A DNA stretch of 64,000 nucleotides, from positions 124,001 to 188,000 of the forward strand of contig NZ_JAKRNM010000009.1 of the NCBI RefSeq assembly GCF_022346995.1, given 5' to 3'. The stretch is from Paenibacillus sp. ACRRY. Its GTDB lineage: Bacteria; Bacillota; Bacilli; Paenibacillales; Paenibacillaceae. The notes under the pieces are model-generated. The model had not been told where the DNA came from. It searched no databases and was given only the letters and a program-made list of their open reading frames with translations. The translations under genes were made by a program, and so were the position numbers. Shown piece after piece: positions 52,370 to 61,258 of the stretch (position 1 is the first letter of the stretch; every line of letters begins with the position of its first letter).

Positions 52370-53164
52370 ATGGAAAAAGTGATATGTGATGGAACGACGA
52401 TATGTTATGCCGAACAAGGCAAGGGAGAAGCGCTTATTTTGCTTCACGGATACTGCGGCAGTTCGTCATATTGGGATGAAGTTGTGCCGGAGCTTGCACG
52501 TCATTATCGCTGCATCGTACCCGATCTGCGTGGACACGGTAAGACTGATGCCCCTATGGGCAATTACACAATAGATCAGATGGGCAATGATGTTCTCCAG
52601 TTAATGGATGAGCTAAATGTGGACAAGGCAGTCCTGCTCGGGCACTCCATGGGAGGATATATCGCCCTTTCCATCGCTCAGCGTCATCCGGAGCGACTGA
52701 AAGCCTTTGGTTTGATCCATTCTACCGCATATCCGGATAGCGAAGAAGGCAAGGAAAAGCGCCTTCGTGCGGTATCGGCCATTCAGACGGATGGTATTGT
52801 AAGCTTTGTGGATGGATTGGTTCCGGGATTATTTGCCCCTGAGCATCTGGAGCAGTTATCGGCAAAAGTATCACGTGTGAAGGAAATCGGGTACCAGACG
52901 GCACCTCAGGGTGCAGTTGGAGCCGCGCTAGCTATGCGTGAACGTCCGGATCGCCGTGATGTTTTATCGGCTACACCGCTACCGGTTTTGCTGGTTGCAG
53001 GTGAAAAAGACTCCGTGATTCCGCCGGAACGTACGTTTACGAGCGATAAACCGCATATTGTACAAGCGGTCATTGCCGGGGCCGGCCACATGAGCATGTA
53101 TGAAGCACCCGAACAGTTGATTCAGGTTATTAGTCAATTTATGAATGGTTTACCTAAGGCGTAA
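52370..53164 (+). CDS. Alpha/beta-fold hydrolase
   Basis: A 264-residue soluble hydrolase with complete triad: nucleophile in LLGHSMGGYIAL, acid in AGEKDSVIPPE and histidine in GAGHMSMYEAPEQ; oxyanion segment LLHGYCGSSSYW. It belongs to the large PldB/MenH-like group; substrate unknown. AGAGAGGG precedes the ATG at 52370, preferred over the frame-opening start at 52328. A candidate SigB-type promoter lies upstream. Confidence 0.85.
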   Translation: MEKVICDGTTICYAEQGKGEALILLHGYCGSSSYWDEVVPELARHYRCIVPDLRGHGKTDAPMGNYTIDQMGNDVLQLMDELNVDKAVLLGHSMGGYIALSIAQRHPERLKAFGLIHSTAYPDSEEGKEKRLRAVSAIQTDGIVSFVDGLVPGLFAPEHLEQLSAKVSRVKEIGYQTAPQGAVGAALAMRERPDRRDVLSATPLPVLLVAGEKDSVIPPERTFTSDKPHIVQAVIAGAGHMSMYEAPEQLIQVISQFMNGLPKA

Positions 53165-53222
53165 ATCTCGAAATTCATTATTTTCAGCAGAGTCCATCAT
53201 TGTATATACCGTTACAATAGGC

Positions 53223-53262
53223 AACCCCTGTATCGTCTGTATAAGACGACGGGGGTTTTTTT
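53223..53262 (+). terminator. Terminator of the hydrolase gene
   Basis: AACCCC and TCGTCT pair with AGACGA and GGGGTT around TGTATAA-type loop; eight T follow. Confidence 0.85.
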
Positions 53263-53370
53263 GCATCTTGGAATCCAAGAGGAGGTCCTTTTTTGGCTTT
53301 TTGATAGGGCATGAATTAAACTAGCAATAATGGACGATGATCCGACTGAGCGAATGAGGGGGCATATTTG

Positions 53371-54060
53371 ATGTTCAGAAAAGACTATCTGCTCCGCATG
53401 ATGGAGGAAATGACCGAGGCGATTGGCAAAGCATTTACACTCAGACAACAGCGGAAACACACGGAGGCGCTGTCGGAGTTGGACGAGCTGCTTCGCAGGC
53501 AGTTTGGCATGAATTTGTCTTTGCTGAATTCTCTCCCTGCAGAGGATGTCATTGAAATGTTTCGTTTTCGCGGAGTCATTGAAGTGGACAATCTGCAGCA
53601 AGCCGCACGGCTGATTGAAGAGGAAGCTTATATTTATGGAGAAAAGGCCAGAGTGGAAGGCATCGATGATCAGGAGAAGCAGGATTCAGAGGATGAAGGA
53701 CTTATCCGATTAATGAAATCATTACACTTTTATCTGTATGCCCTGAATCATGGTGCCAACCCGAAACTGCTGGATGCACCGGAACGCGTGCAATCGATAT
53801 TGGAACAAACGAAAGAATACGAACTTCCTGCCCGTACGGAAAAACAGCTTGCGCTGTATCAAGAACAACATGGGCGATATGATCTGGCCGAGAACAGCTG
53901 GTACCGCGTCCTGCGGGTAGGTGAAGGACATCCCGTGAATTATCGAGAAGATGTGAAGGCCTTTTACGAACGATTGAGCAAGCTTGAAGATGGGCAACTG
54001 GAACAGGGCGGCCTGCCACGTCAGGAAGTGGAGGAAGGTCTCGCTGAACTCACCCGCTAA
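53371..54060 (+). CDS. DUF6483-type helical protein
   Basis: A 229-residue soluble protein made of amphipathic helices, TPR-like in its end (TEKQLALYQEQHGRYDLAENS). The opening MFRKDYLLRMMEEMTEAIGK and DELLRRQFGMNLSLLNSLP block matches the DUF6483 family, of unknown function, common in Paenibacillus and Clostridia. The start at 53371 follows GAGGGGG. It stands alone before the methyltransferase gene, with which it could be co-transcribed over 111 bases. Confidence 0.78.
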   Translation: MFRKDYLLRMMEEMTEAIGKAFTLRQQRKHTEALSELDELLRRQFGMNLSLLNSLPAEDVIEMFRFRGVIEVDNLQQAARLIEEEAYIYGEKARVEGIDDQEKQDSEDEGLIRLMKSLHFYLYALNHGANPKLLDAPERVQSILEQTKEYELPARTEKQLALYQEQHGRYDLAENSWYRVLRVGEGHPVNYREDVKAFYERLSKLEDGQLEQGGLPRQEVEEGLAELTR

Positions 54061-54171
54061 TCGGGGAACAAACCAGTACACAAATGGAATAAGGCTTGTT
54101 AGGTGTCTTCACTTGGAGCGGCACCGGAATTGTGGTATGGTTACGGTTGACCAAACCAAATCGAAAGTGAG

Positions 54172-55446
54172 ATGTACCCCGTGGATTCATTGCGAAAGCT
54201 TATACAAGACATCTTTGAGCAGAATTCGCTGATTACAGCGACCTGGAGCCAGCTGCGCAGACGGGACAATGTCTCGTATACCAAAGTGCAAGTCAAGCCG
54301 GTAACGCTGAAGAATCAGCTGCATTATCAATTCGCATTTCATTATAACAACAAAGTGCTGCACGAGAATTTGACTTCGGCTGAAGCCATAGAACGTATGA
54401 CTTTGCTGTGCGAAGAGACGTTTCGTCAAGGGCTCCTCTGTACGACAGAGGCAGATTATCAAATTTTGATCAGCAAAAAATATAAAGTATCCATTCTGAC
54501 CAAATCCCCATCCAAGACGTCAGTGGATCTCTCGCATAACCGTAAGAAGCAATACGTGCTGGAAGAGGGAGTCCCTGTCTCGTTCCTGGTTGAACTGGGA
54601 ATTATGAATGAAGAGGGCCGGGTATTGGCTCGCAAGTACGATAAGTTCAGACAGATCAATCGTTTCCTTGAAATGGTACAGGATGTCATTCCGCATCTGC
54701 CTGAGGGACGTCCGCTTACCATCGTTGATTTTGGCTGCGGCAAATCCTATCTGACCTTTGCCCTGTATCACTACTTGTCGGTACAACAGCGCAGATCGCT
54801 GAAGATCATCGGTCTTGACCTGAAAGCCGATGTCATTGAACATTGCAACGCTCTTGCAAACAGGCTGCACTATGGTGATCTGAAGTTCCTGGTTGGTGAT
54901 ATTGCAGACTACGACGAATTGAATGAAGTGGATATGGTCGTGACACTGCATGCTTGTGATACGGCAACAGATGCGGCACTGGAGAAAGCGGTTCGTTGGG
55001 GCGCTTCAGTCATACTGTCCGTACCGTGCTGTCAGCATGAATTGTTTGACCAGATCGAATCGCCGGTCATGAATCCGTTATTGTCCCATGGTATTCTGAA
55101 GGAGCGCTTTTCCGCACTGGCTACAGATGCCATTCGTGCGAAGCTTCTGGATCTGATGGGTTACAAAACGCAACTGCTGGAATTCATTGATATGGAGCAT
55201 ACACCCAAAAACATTCTGATTCGTGCTGTACGTGGACAGGCAGGTCAAACGGCTGATATGTGGAAGGAATACACAGAGTTCCGTGATTTCATACATGCGG
55301 ATCCGTATTTGGAGCGGGCTTGTGCAGATCTGCTGCCGGGTGGTGCCAATCCGATTGTAACAGCAGAGGGCGATGTAGCGGAACATAATGCAGATCGTCC
55401 AAGCGGGAAATCGACAACCGGCCCAGACTCCTGTGACCACTGCTAA
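54172..55446 (+). CDS. SAM-dependent methyltransferase
   Basis: A 424-residue protein. Residues 1-160 are a substrate-recognition region (YTKVQVKPVTLKNQLHYQF), and residues about 170-390 a class I methyltransferase: SAM motif VDFGCGKSYLTFALYHYL, acidic LKIIGLDLKADVIEHC and the family block VVTLHACDTATDAALEKA plus VPCCQHELF. This block is typical of the Methyltransf_32 group, thought to act on RNA. The ribosome site (AAGTGAG) is weak. The end of the protein is hydrophilic and unlikely to matter. Target unknown. Confidence 0.82.
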   Translation: MYPVDSLRKLIQDIFEQNSLITATWSQLRRRDNVSYTKVQVKPVTLKNQLHYQFAFHYNNKVLHENLTSAEAIERMTLLCEETFRQGLLCTTEADYQILISKKYKVSILTKSPSKTSVDLSHNRKKQYVLEEGVPVSFLVELGIMNEEGRVLARKYDKFRQINRFLEMVQDVIPHLPEGRPLTIVDFGCGKSYLTFALYHYLSVQQRRSLKIIGLDLKADVIEHCNALANRLHYGDLKFLVGDIADYDELNEVDMVVTLHACDTATDAALEKAVRWGASVILSVPCCQHELFDQIESPVMNPLLSHGILKERFSALATDAIRAKLLDLMGYKTQLLEFIDMEHTPKNILIRAVRGQAGQTADMWKEYTEFRDFIHADPYLERACADLLPGGANPIVTAEGDVAEHNADRPSGKSTTGPDSCDHC

Positions 55447-55581
55447 ATGTCGAGAAGCTCTAACCATAGTTGGCGGAAGGTCTGCCATGTCCAGGAATGG
55501 ACATACTGGTATGAGGGTCCCGCTATGGAAACGAATAAACGATTGTGCTTTATTTGAATGGAAATGATGACGACTAGACAT

Positions 55582-55619
55582 AAGACAGAGACCCTATGAG
55601 GGTCTTCTGTCTTTTTTTA
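55582..55619 (+). terminator. Terminator of the methyltransferase gene
   Basis: AAGACAGAGACCC, loop TATGA, GGGTCTTCTGTCTT, then seven T; one mismatch. Confidence 0.88.
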
Positions 55620-55707
55620 TATGTCATGCGTGTTAAGAGAGAATGAAATGCGCTTGGGAGATTTGTAATGTTTGTTCAATAAAAGAAGATGGAAAGGAGG
55701 TGGGCAG

Positions 55708-58074
55708 TTGCGACAGCAGAGAAACGGCAATCATACGGCTGAGCATCAGCAGGATAAGAATCGGTCAGAAATAAAGATGAATATTTGCGGCACAGCGCCA
55801 GTATTGGGTACAGATGCAGGAGATCTGGACTTGAGTAGCAGGCTTAAACAAGTGAAGACGAAGACGTTTGCGATGGATGCGTCGGCATTAACGATGGTAC
55901 TGGGCGTGATGGGTACGATCATGTTGTTGGCTGCATGTATGTATCGGGGTCTATATTTTCCTTCCGCTGTGTACGGGGTCATTTTGTTTTTTTCGGGAAC
56001 CTTCCTCATGGGAGTGATCATGCTCCTTCTGTTACGTGTAATGCGGAGTAAGAAAAATAAAACACTGAAAATCCGCATAAATCGTGATATTGACAGTAAT
56101 GAAGAAATGAAGACACGTGATCTGCATATGAATCTTAATGGCTGGATCATCTGGCCCATCATCATGATGATTTGTTATGGCCTGCATGCCTGTTTGGGTT
56201 CTGTAAGCACTCAGGGCAGCATGGATGAAATGCTGCGGTGGAGTTTGCTGGCTATCTTTGCCTTGCTGGCAGGGCTGCTGGCTTCGTGTGCACACGGCGT
56301 GAGATGGTTCGCCGTGGGGTGGCAGGCTGCAGGCAGCCTGCTTGTGTTCAGCGGGCTGCTTGCGGTATGCGGCGTGCTGCCGCTGCCTTTCGCGGTCATG
56401 CGAACAGCTGACCCCGAGATTAGCTCCGCCGGTGCCAGGCTCGGCGGACTGCTGCAGTATCCCAATGCGTACGGCGCCGTTGCCGGCATGTACGCATTGG
56501 AGCGGCTGGCTGCAGTCACGCGTGCCATGGCCCGTCCCGTGACGGCCTGGCGCCTTATCGCGGCAGCGCTGCCGCTTATGCCCGCGCAGGCTGCGCTCCT
56601 GCTGAGCGAGTCGCGCGGCGCCTGGCTGGCGACCGGCCTCGCCGCCAGCGCCTTCGCTTGGCAGCGGCGCGGAGACCGCCTGCCGCTGCTGCTCGCCATG
56701 GCCGCGCCCCTGGCGAGCGCGGCCTGGCTGTACCGCCAGCTGGTTGCTGCCCAGCTGGCGCCTGCACCCGTGCCCGGCCTGCTGGCACTGGCCGGGGCAT
56801 GGGCAGCTGCGCTGCTTGGCACGCTGCTGCTGTGCCGCCTGTGGCACAGCGGCGCCAGGGCACGCACCGCTGCCTTGACGGCCATGGCACTGGCGGTGAC
56901 CACCGCCGCCATGCTGGCCGTGGCCTCCACCGCCGAACGACTCGCGGCAGGTGTCGGCACGGGGCTGTCCCGCCTCCGCATGTGGCGGGACGCCCTGGAG
57001 CTCTGGTCCGGGGCCGCATGGCTTGGCCACGGGGGAGATGCATGGCGCAGCATGTTCCGCGCCATCCAATCCTCGCCGTATGTCGGAGGCGAGGTCCACA
57101 ATGGCCTGATCGATATTGCCCTTGATACGGGCCTGCTCGGCCTAATAATCATCTGCGCCTGGTTTGCTTTTACCATTCGGAATACCGTGAAATACGCATC
57201 ATGGTTGATGCCCTCCATGCTAGTTTTTGTTTTGCATGGGATCATGGATTTTGACTGGAGCTTCACATTGGTATGGATGCTGTTCATCTGGCTGGGAGCA
57301 TGGTCATACGCATATAAAAATGAACAGCGTATAGCCATTACGGACGAGCATACCGTAATCCAGGAGAGACAAGTACCAGTAGCTGATACGAACGAAAGAT
57401 CCGTACAACCATCGCTTCTGTCCAAGGAGTTTTCATATCAGGCTGTGCGGCGAACAATGCGAACAATACCATGGTTGACTGCCCTGGCGATCCTAATTTG
57501 GCTTGGGGGAACAGTCTGGCTGGCCGGGCGTAATAACTTGGCGGAAGTAGAGTATCGTTTGGTTAGATCTGCACCACAAGAAATGAATCAGCATAGGGCC
57601 GAATTGACAGCTGCATTTCACGCGAATCCATACCGGCCCGAGATTACCATCTCTCTTTCGCGTACTCTTTCAGCCAATGATGCAGAGAAACTGCTGCTGA
57701 GCAGCTTGTCCCACTCCCCGGCAGAGCCGCAGCTCTACCAGGAACTGGGGAAGCTTGCAGCCCAAGCAGGGCAGGGAGCGCAGGCCGGCAAGTACTTTGA
57801 ACAAGCAATTGCATTGAATCGGTATGATAGCCATATTCAGTCCGCTGCCTTGTACTGGATGATTCATGCATCACGTCAGGAATGGGCTGCCGGTTATACG
57901 AACCGAGCCAGGCAGACCGCCGCTGCAGGTGTACGAATGTATGAGCATTACGAACAGTTGAATGCAAGAGTGGCTGCAGCGAAGACACGTAATGATCGCC
58001 AATTCACCTTAGATGACAATGCTGCCATTTACATCACTCAACTACGTATTCTTGCGTCGACTGCCATTCCTTAG
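55708..58074 (+). CDS. O-antigen ligase-like membrane protein with TPR tail
   Basis: A 788-residue membrane protein. About twelve hydrophobic helices (about 55-560) include the Wzy/O-antigen-ligase signature LSESRGAWLATGLAAS and the nearby WLGHGGDAWRSMFRAIQS loop with GEVHNGLIDIALDTGLLG. Residues 640-780 form TPR-like helices (PQLYQELGKLAAQAGQGAQ). It probably polymerises or transfers glycans outside the membrane. The start is TTG at 55708 behind AAAGGAGGTG. Bases from about 56320 to 57120 are far richer in G and C than the gene's ends and the neighbours, giving a strongly Ala/Leu/Arg protein there. Confidence 0.82.
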   Translation: MRQQRNGNHTAEHQQDKNRSEIKMNICGTAPVLGTDAGDLDLSSRLKQVKTKTFAMDASALTMVLGVMGTIMLLAACMYRGLYFPSAVYGVILFFSGTFLMGVIMLLLLRVMRSKKNKTLKIRINRDIDSNEEMKTRDLHMNLNGWIIWPIIMMICYGLHACLGSVSTQGSMDEMLRWSLLAIFALLAGLLASCAHGVRWFAVGWQAAGSLLVFSGLLAVCGVLPLPFAVMRTADPEISSAGARLGGLLQYPNAYGAVAGMYALERLAAVTRAMARPVTAWRLIAAALPLMPAQAALLLSESRGAWLATGLAASAFAWQRRGDRLPLLLAMAAPLASAAWLYRQLVAAQLAPAPVPGLLALAGAWAAALLGTLLLCRLWHSGARARTAALTAMALAVTTAAMLAVASTAERLAAGVGTGLSRLRMWRDALELWSGAAWLGHGGDAWRSMFRAIQSSPYVGGEVHNGLIDIALDTGLLGLIIICAWFAFTIRNTVKYASWLMPSMLVFVLHGIMDFDWSFTLVWMLFIWLGAWSYAYKNEQRIAITDEHTVIQERQVPVADTNERSVQPSLLSKEFSYQAVRRTMRTIPWLTALAILIWLGGTVWLAGRNNLAEVEYRLVRSAPQEMNQHRAELTAAFHANPYRPEITISLSRTLSANDAEKLLLSSLSHSPAEPQLYQELGKLAAQAGQGAQAGKYFEQAIALNRYDSHIQSAALYWMIHASRQEWAAGYTNRARQTAAAGVRMYEHYEQLNARVAAAKTRNDRQFTLDDNAAIYITQLRILASTAIP

Positions 58075-58228
58075 GGATGGACCAGACAAACAAACTACCT
58101 GGGTTTAATGCCGCCTGCTTCTGCTTCTGCTTCTCTTAAACATGAATAATGGCGAAGCTGCTCAAGGAACATTTCTTTGTTTCTCAGCGTGCTTCTTCCT
58201 GTAGGAAATGCATTGAATCGTCTGTATT

Positions 58229-58576
58229 CTACAGACGATATCCGCCAAATGCCTGCTGAAATGCAGCCTGAAGCGGTTCAATGTCCACATTCCATAGAGA
58301 AGCTATATCTGCACTGACGTCATTGTTCCACCACTCACATAATTTCTTTCGATTGTCCCGGTTTTCACCGATCCAGAGCAGATTGGCAATCACCTTTCCA
58401 TAATAGAGTTCTTCCGCCTGTTTCATCTGATCGGGAGAAATGTAGACTTTCAGCCGTTTCGCAGTCCGGTACAGCTCCTTGCTGCAAGCTCTGCGAATCC
58501 CTCTTGCGGAAGGTAATTTCTGGCTAGGGTTGCTATGTTTGACCGGGGGAGTGCCGGGTGTTGATTTGGGTGACAT
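58229..58576 (-). CDS. Hypothetical protein, 115 residues
   Basis: A soluble, basic protein of unknown family. The first 30 residues are disordered (SPKSTPGTPPVKHSNPSQK); then a helical core reads ACSKELYRTAKRLKVYISP, QMKQAEELYYGKVIANLLW and NRKKLCEWWNNDVSADIAS. GAGAGGAG precedes the ATG at 58576 by nine bases. It lies between the O-antigen-ligase-like gene and the DedA gene, on the opposite strand. No motif indicates an enzyme. Confidence 0.65.
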   Translation of the reverse strand: MSPKSTPGTPPVKHSNPSQKLPSARGIRRACSKELYRTAKRLKVYISPDQMKQAEELYYGKVIANLLWIGENRDNRKKLCEWWNNDVSADIASLWNVDIEPLQAAFQQAFGGYRL

Positions 58577-58737
58577 CTTCTCACGCTCCTCTCCCGATAC
58601 CATATGCGAAGGATGACTTGCAGGACACTAACCCGGTTCGGGGAAGTAGCAACAAACTGCAGCCCTGTGCTAAAATAGGGACGAACATCCATGGTGCTGC
58701 GGAGCACCGCCAATCAGGATGAAGAAAGAGGGTCGAG

Positions 58738-59352
58738 ATGGACGTTATTCATAACATTGTCGGTCAATTGTTCGACTGGATTCAGAGCCTTGGATACTTT
58801 GGAATTATGCTGGGATTAATGCTCGAAGTCATCCCCAGTGAAATTGTACTGGCATATGGAGGATTTCTCGTTTCACAGGGCAATATCAATTTCTTAGGTG
58901 CAATGATATTCGGTACCGTGGGCGGTGTAATAGCCCAGCTCTTTATTTACTGGATTGGCCGTTATGGCGGCAGACCTGTGCTTGAACGTTACGGAAAATA
59001 CATACTGATCCAGAAAAAGCACATCGACCATTCCGAGGAGTGGTTTCGCAAGTATGGTACAGGTGTCATTTTCACGGCGCGTTTTGTTCCGGTTGTGCGT
59101 CATGCCATCTCGATTCCTGCAGGCATATCTAAAATGCATACAGGCAGGTTCATTCTGCTGACAACACTTGCTGTTATACCTTGGACTGCATTGTTTATAT
59201 ATTTAGGGATGGTACTCGGAGACCAATGGGAACATATTAACGAAAAAGCAGCACCTTACATTATGCCGATTTTGCTTGTTGCACTCGCACTTATGATTAT
59301 TTATGTACTTATTAAATGGATGAATGTTCGAAAAAAGAGAGGAAGTGTCTAG
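58738..59352 (+). CDS. DedA/SNARE-associated membrane protein
   Basis: A 204-residue membrane protein of the DedA family, thought to flip phospholipids or undecaprenyl phosphate with protons. Conserved blocks are LMLEVIPSEIVLAYGGFLVS, FIYWIGRYGGRPVLERYGKY, TARFVPVVRHAISIPAGISK and AVIPWTALFIYLG, the last with the family Pro-Trp turn. AAAGAGGG precedes the ATG. A thioredoxin-like gene begins two bases after its stop, so they are one operon. Confidence 0.9.
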   Translation: MDVIHNIVGQLFDWIQSLGYFGIMLGLMLEVIPSEIVLAYGGFLVSQGNINFLGAMIFGTVGGVIAQLFIYWIGRYGGRPVLERYGKYILIQKKHIDHSEEWFRKYGTGVIFTARFVPVVRHAISIPAGISKMHTGRFILLTTLAVIPWTALFIYLGMVLGDQWEHINEKAAPYIMPILLVALALMIIYVLIKWMNVRKKRGSV

Positions 59353-59354
59353 TT

Positions 59355-59924
59355 ATGGGTAAACCAAACTTGTCTCACAAATTCGGTAAGGGTCTGCCTC
59401 CGAAGGAATTCATTGAGAGCATGACCAAGAACCAGAGCGAATTTCAAAAGAACTATGACAGCTTCACATGGTCAAGCGAAGAGGATCGCGAGTTCTTCGA
59501 GAGCTTGAATCACCGCGATGATCTGCGCGTTTTGATTTTGGCTGCTGACTGGTGTGGAGATGTTGTTCGCAACATACCTGTGGTATTCCATGCGCTGGAG
59601 ATCTCGGGCATTCCAACCGAAGTTCTTATTATGGAAAATCATCCTGAAGTGATGGATGAATTCCTTACGATGGGCGGTCGTTCCGTACCTATCGTTATTT
59701 TTGCCGATACAGGCGGACATGTGCTGGGCCAATGGGGACCACGCCCTCAGCATGTACAGGAAGTCATGGTTGAATTTAAACGCGAGAATCCGGATCGTGA
59801 TGCAGCTGATTATCAGGAGAAGATGGCTGTGGTACGTCAGGAAATCGGTAAACGTTATGGGGAAGGAACGGAGTCGCATGCAGTCATTATCCGTGAACTG
59901 CGTGAACTGATTTCGGGTTACTAA
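59355..59924 (+). CDS. Thioredoxin-fold protein with a changed active site
   Basis: A 189-residue soluble protein of the thioredoxin family. The usual WCxxC loop is WCGDVVRN, so only one cysteine remains, while the cis-proline segment GGRSVPIVIFAD is conserved. Members with this change occur widely in Firmicutes; they may act as chaperones or use a monothiol mechanism. The ATG at 59355 follows AGAGGAAG located in the end of the DedA gene. The MBL hydrolase gene follows seven bases on, making a three-gene unit. Confidence 0.83.
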   Translation: MGKPNLSHKFGKGLPPKEFIESMTKNQSEFQKNYDSFTWSSEEDREFFESLNHRDDLRVLILAADWCGDVVRNIPVVFHALEISGIPTEVLIMENHPEVMDEFLTMGGRSVPIVIFADTGGHVLGQWGPRPQHVQEVMVEFKRENPDRDAADYQEKMAVVRQEIGKRYGEGTESHAVIIRELRELISGY

Positions 59925-59930
59925 TCCAAG

Positions 59931-60563
59931 ATGCTTAACATTCGTACATTTACACTCGGTCCGCTTCAGACGAATGCTTATCTGCTGCAAGGCGAAGATC
60001 CGGGAAAAGCCGTTATCATTGATCCAGGTATGAACCCGGGTCCGCTGCTCAAAGCTATTCAAGGCCTGGAAATTGAAGCGATTTTGCTGACACATGCTCA
60101 TTTTGATCATATGGGTGGTGTGGACGAAATTCGCAAATTGAAGGGCTGTCCAGTCTATTTGCACGATCTGGAGAATGACTGGCTGACCTCTCCCAAACTG
60201 AATGGATCGTTGAACTGGCCACAGGCTTCACCGCCTCTTTCGACAGATCCTGCAGAATATGCGATGGATGAAGGACAGACCCTCCATTTTGTTGGGCATA
60301 CATTTAAGGTATATCATACACCTGGACATTCCCCAGGCAGCGTTAGCTTGCTGTGTGGTGATGATTTGTTTGCAGGAGACGTTCTGTTCCGCATGGGCGT
60401 AGGGAGAACAGATCTGACGGGTGGACGGGAACGGGACTTGATTGATTCGATTCAAAACAAGCTGTATACCTTTGCGGATGAAGTGAAGGTGTACCCTGGT
60501 CATGGCTCTAAAACAACCATCGGTTATGAGAAGCAGAATAATCCTTACGTTTCCGCAAGATGA
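59931..60563 (+). CDS. MBL-fold hydrolase, glyoxalase II-like
   Basis: A 210-residue zinc hydrolase: THAHFDHMGGVDEI with ligands His, His, Asp and His, then HTPGHSPGSVSLL, FAGDVLFRMGVGRTDLTGG and VYPGHGSKTTIGYEK. It matches the YqgX/GloB-like group, which hydrolyses thioesters such as S-lactoylglutathione or bacillithiol analogues; the substrate is unproven. There is no strong ribosome site; translation is probably coupled to the thioredoxin-like gene seven bases upstream. Confidence 0.87.
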   Translation: MLNIRTFTLGPLQTNAYLLQGEDPGKAVIIDPGMNPGPLLKAIQGLEIEAILLTHAHFDHMGGVDEIRKLKGCPVYLHDLENDWLTSPKLNGSLNWPQASPPLSTDPAEYAMDEGQTLHFVGHTFKVYHTPGHSPGSVSLLCGDDLFAGDVLFRMGVGRTDLTGGRERDLIDSIQNKLYTFADEVKVYPGHGSKTTIGYEKQNNPYVSAR

Positions 60564-60861
60564 TCGACATTTAAGTGAAGAAAGTCTGGACAAGTGACAA
60601 TTTTTTCATTAGAATAGCAATTAGTTGTTACAAGCGTTAAGGCATCATCTATCTAAAGCTTTGAATAGCAATACCCTAACTTGCGAAGCACGCAGACTGT
60701 GGTCTATACCCGGTTTGCGTTCTTTTTTTGTTTTCAGCAATATTTGCAAGGGAAGAGTCATCCAGATACAACTTACATAAGAAGAGTCATAATAATGCAG
60801 ACCGCTTTGGATTTAAGTAGCAAGTACATGGAATTGAACCTTAGAACGTAGCATTTAATTT
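60564..60861. other. Non-coding gap with a weak terminator
   Basis: A direct repeat GAATAGCAAT occurs at about 60612 and 60662. Near 60683-60728 a short ACGCA/TGCGT stem followed by seven T may terminate the DedA unit. No gene is visible. Confidence 0.4.
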
Positions 60862-61149
60862 GTGAAACATGAGGAACAGGAGAGCGAGGAAGAAGAAGTG
60901 GAGAAGAAGCGAGTGATACCTTTTGTACAGCGCGCCCAATATTCATCGATTGAAGAGAGCCGCCGTATGATGGAGATGGGTAAGTTTGAATTAGCGACAG
61001 AGCGTCCTCAATTACATAACTACAGAAGCAAGGCAATGAATGAACCTTTGGAACAGCAGCAAAATATATGGAGAAGTCGAGTTTTGAGCAGTGGATCCCG
61101 CAACCAGCCGTGGTTCGACAAGCTGCAGGAATACCGGAATGAAGTCTGA
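60862..61149 (+). CDS. Hypothetical protein, up to 95 residues
   Basis: A charged soluble protein: an acidic start (EEQESEEEEVEKK), then RVIPFVQRAQYSSIEESRRM, a hydrophilic middle and QQQNIWRSRVLSSGSRNQPW. The first GTG has no clear ribosome site; GTG codons at 60898 or 60913 follow purine runs and are equally plausible. No family is recognised. A weak hairpin with a T-run (61146-61183) follows it and precedes the sigY promoter. It may be a chance frame. Confidence 0.45.
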   Translation: MKHEEQESEEEEVEKKRVIPFVQRAQYSSIEESRRMMEMGKFELATERPQLHNYRSKAMNEPLEQQQNIWRSRVLSSGSRNQPWFDKLQEYRNEV

Positions 61150-61192
61150 TTGCCCGGGAAATTGTCGGCTTCAGATTTTTTTGTGATTCATT

Positions 61193-61220
61193 TGAACGTT
61201 TATGCAGAGACTGTCGTATT
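61193..61220 (+). promoter_or_regulatory. ECF-type promoter of the sigY operon
   Basis: TGAACG (61193-61198), 16 bases, CGTATT (61215-61220), resembling ECF promoters with -35 GAAC and -10 CGT. SigY of Bacillus subtilis autoregulates its operon from a TGAAC-type site. Confidence 0.5.
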
Positions 61221-61258
61221 AACACAAGAATGAAGGGGAAGCAGAGGTGAAGAACCAG

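Noticed and set aside
56032..57425. Long minus-strand open frames (355 and 404 codons) opposite the O-antigen-ligase-like gene
   Set aside because: They are products of the GC-rich tract, have Ala/Arg/Gln-rich composition without motifs, and overlap a gene with clear membrane helices and a Wzy-type signature.
58112..58133. CTTCTG microsatellite-like run
   Set aside because: Only about three copies of a hexamer in a non-coding gap; too short to interpret.
60773..61225. 150-codon minus-strand frame opposite the small 60862-61149 gene
   Set aside because: No ribosome site or motif, and it would cover the sigY promoter.
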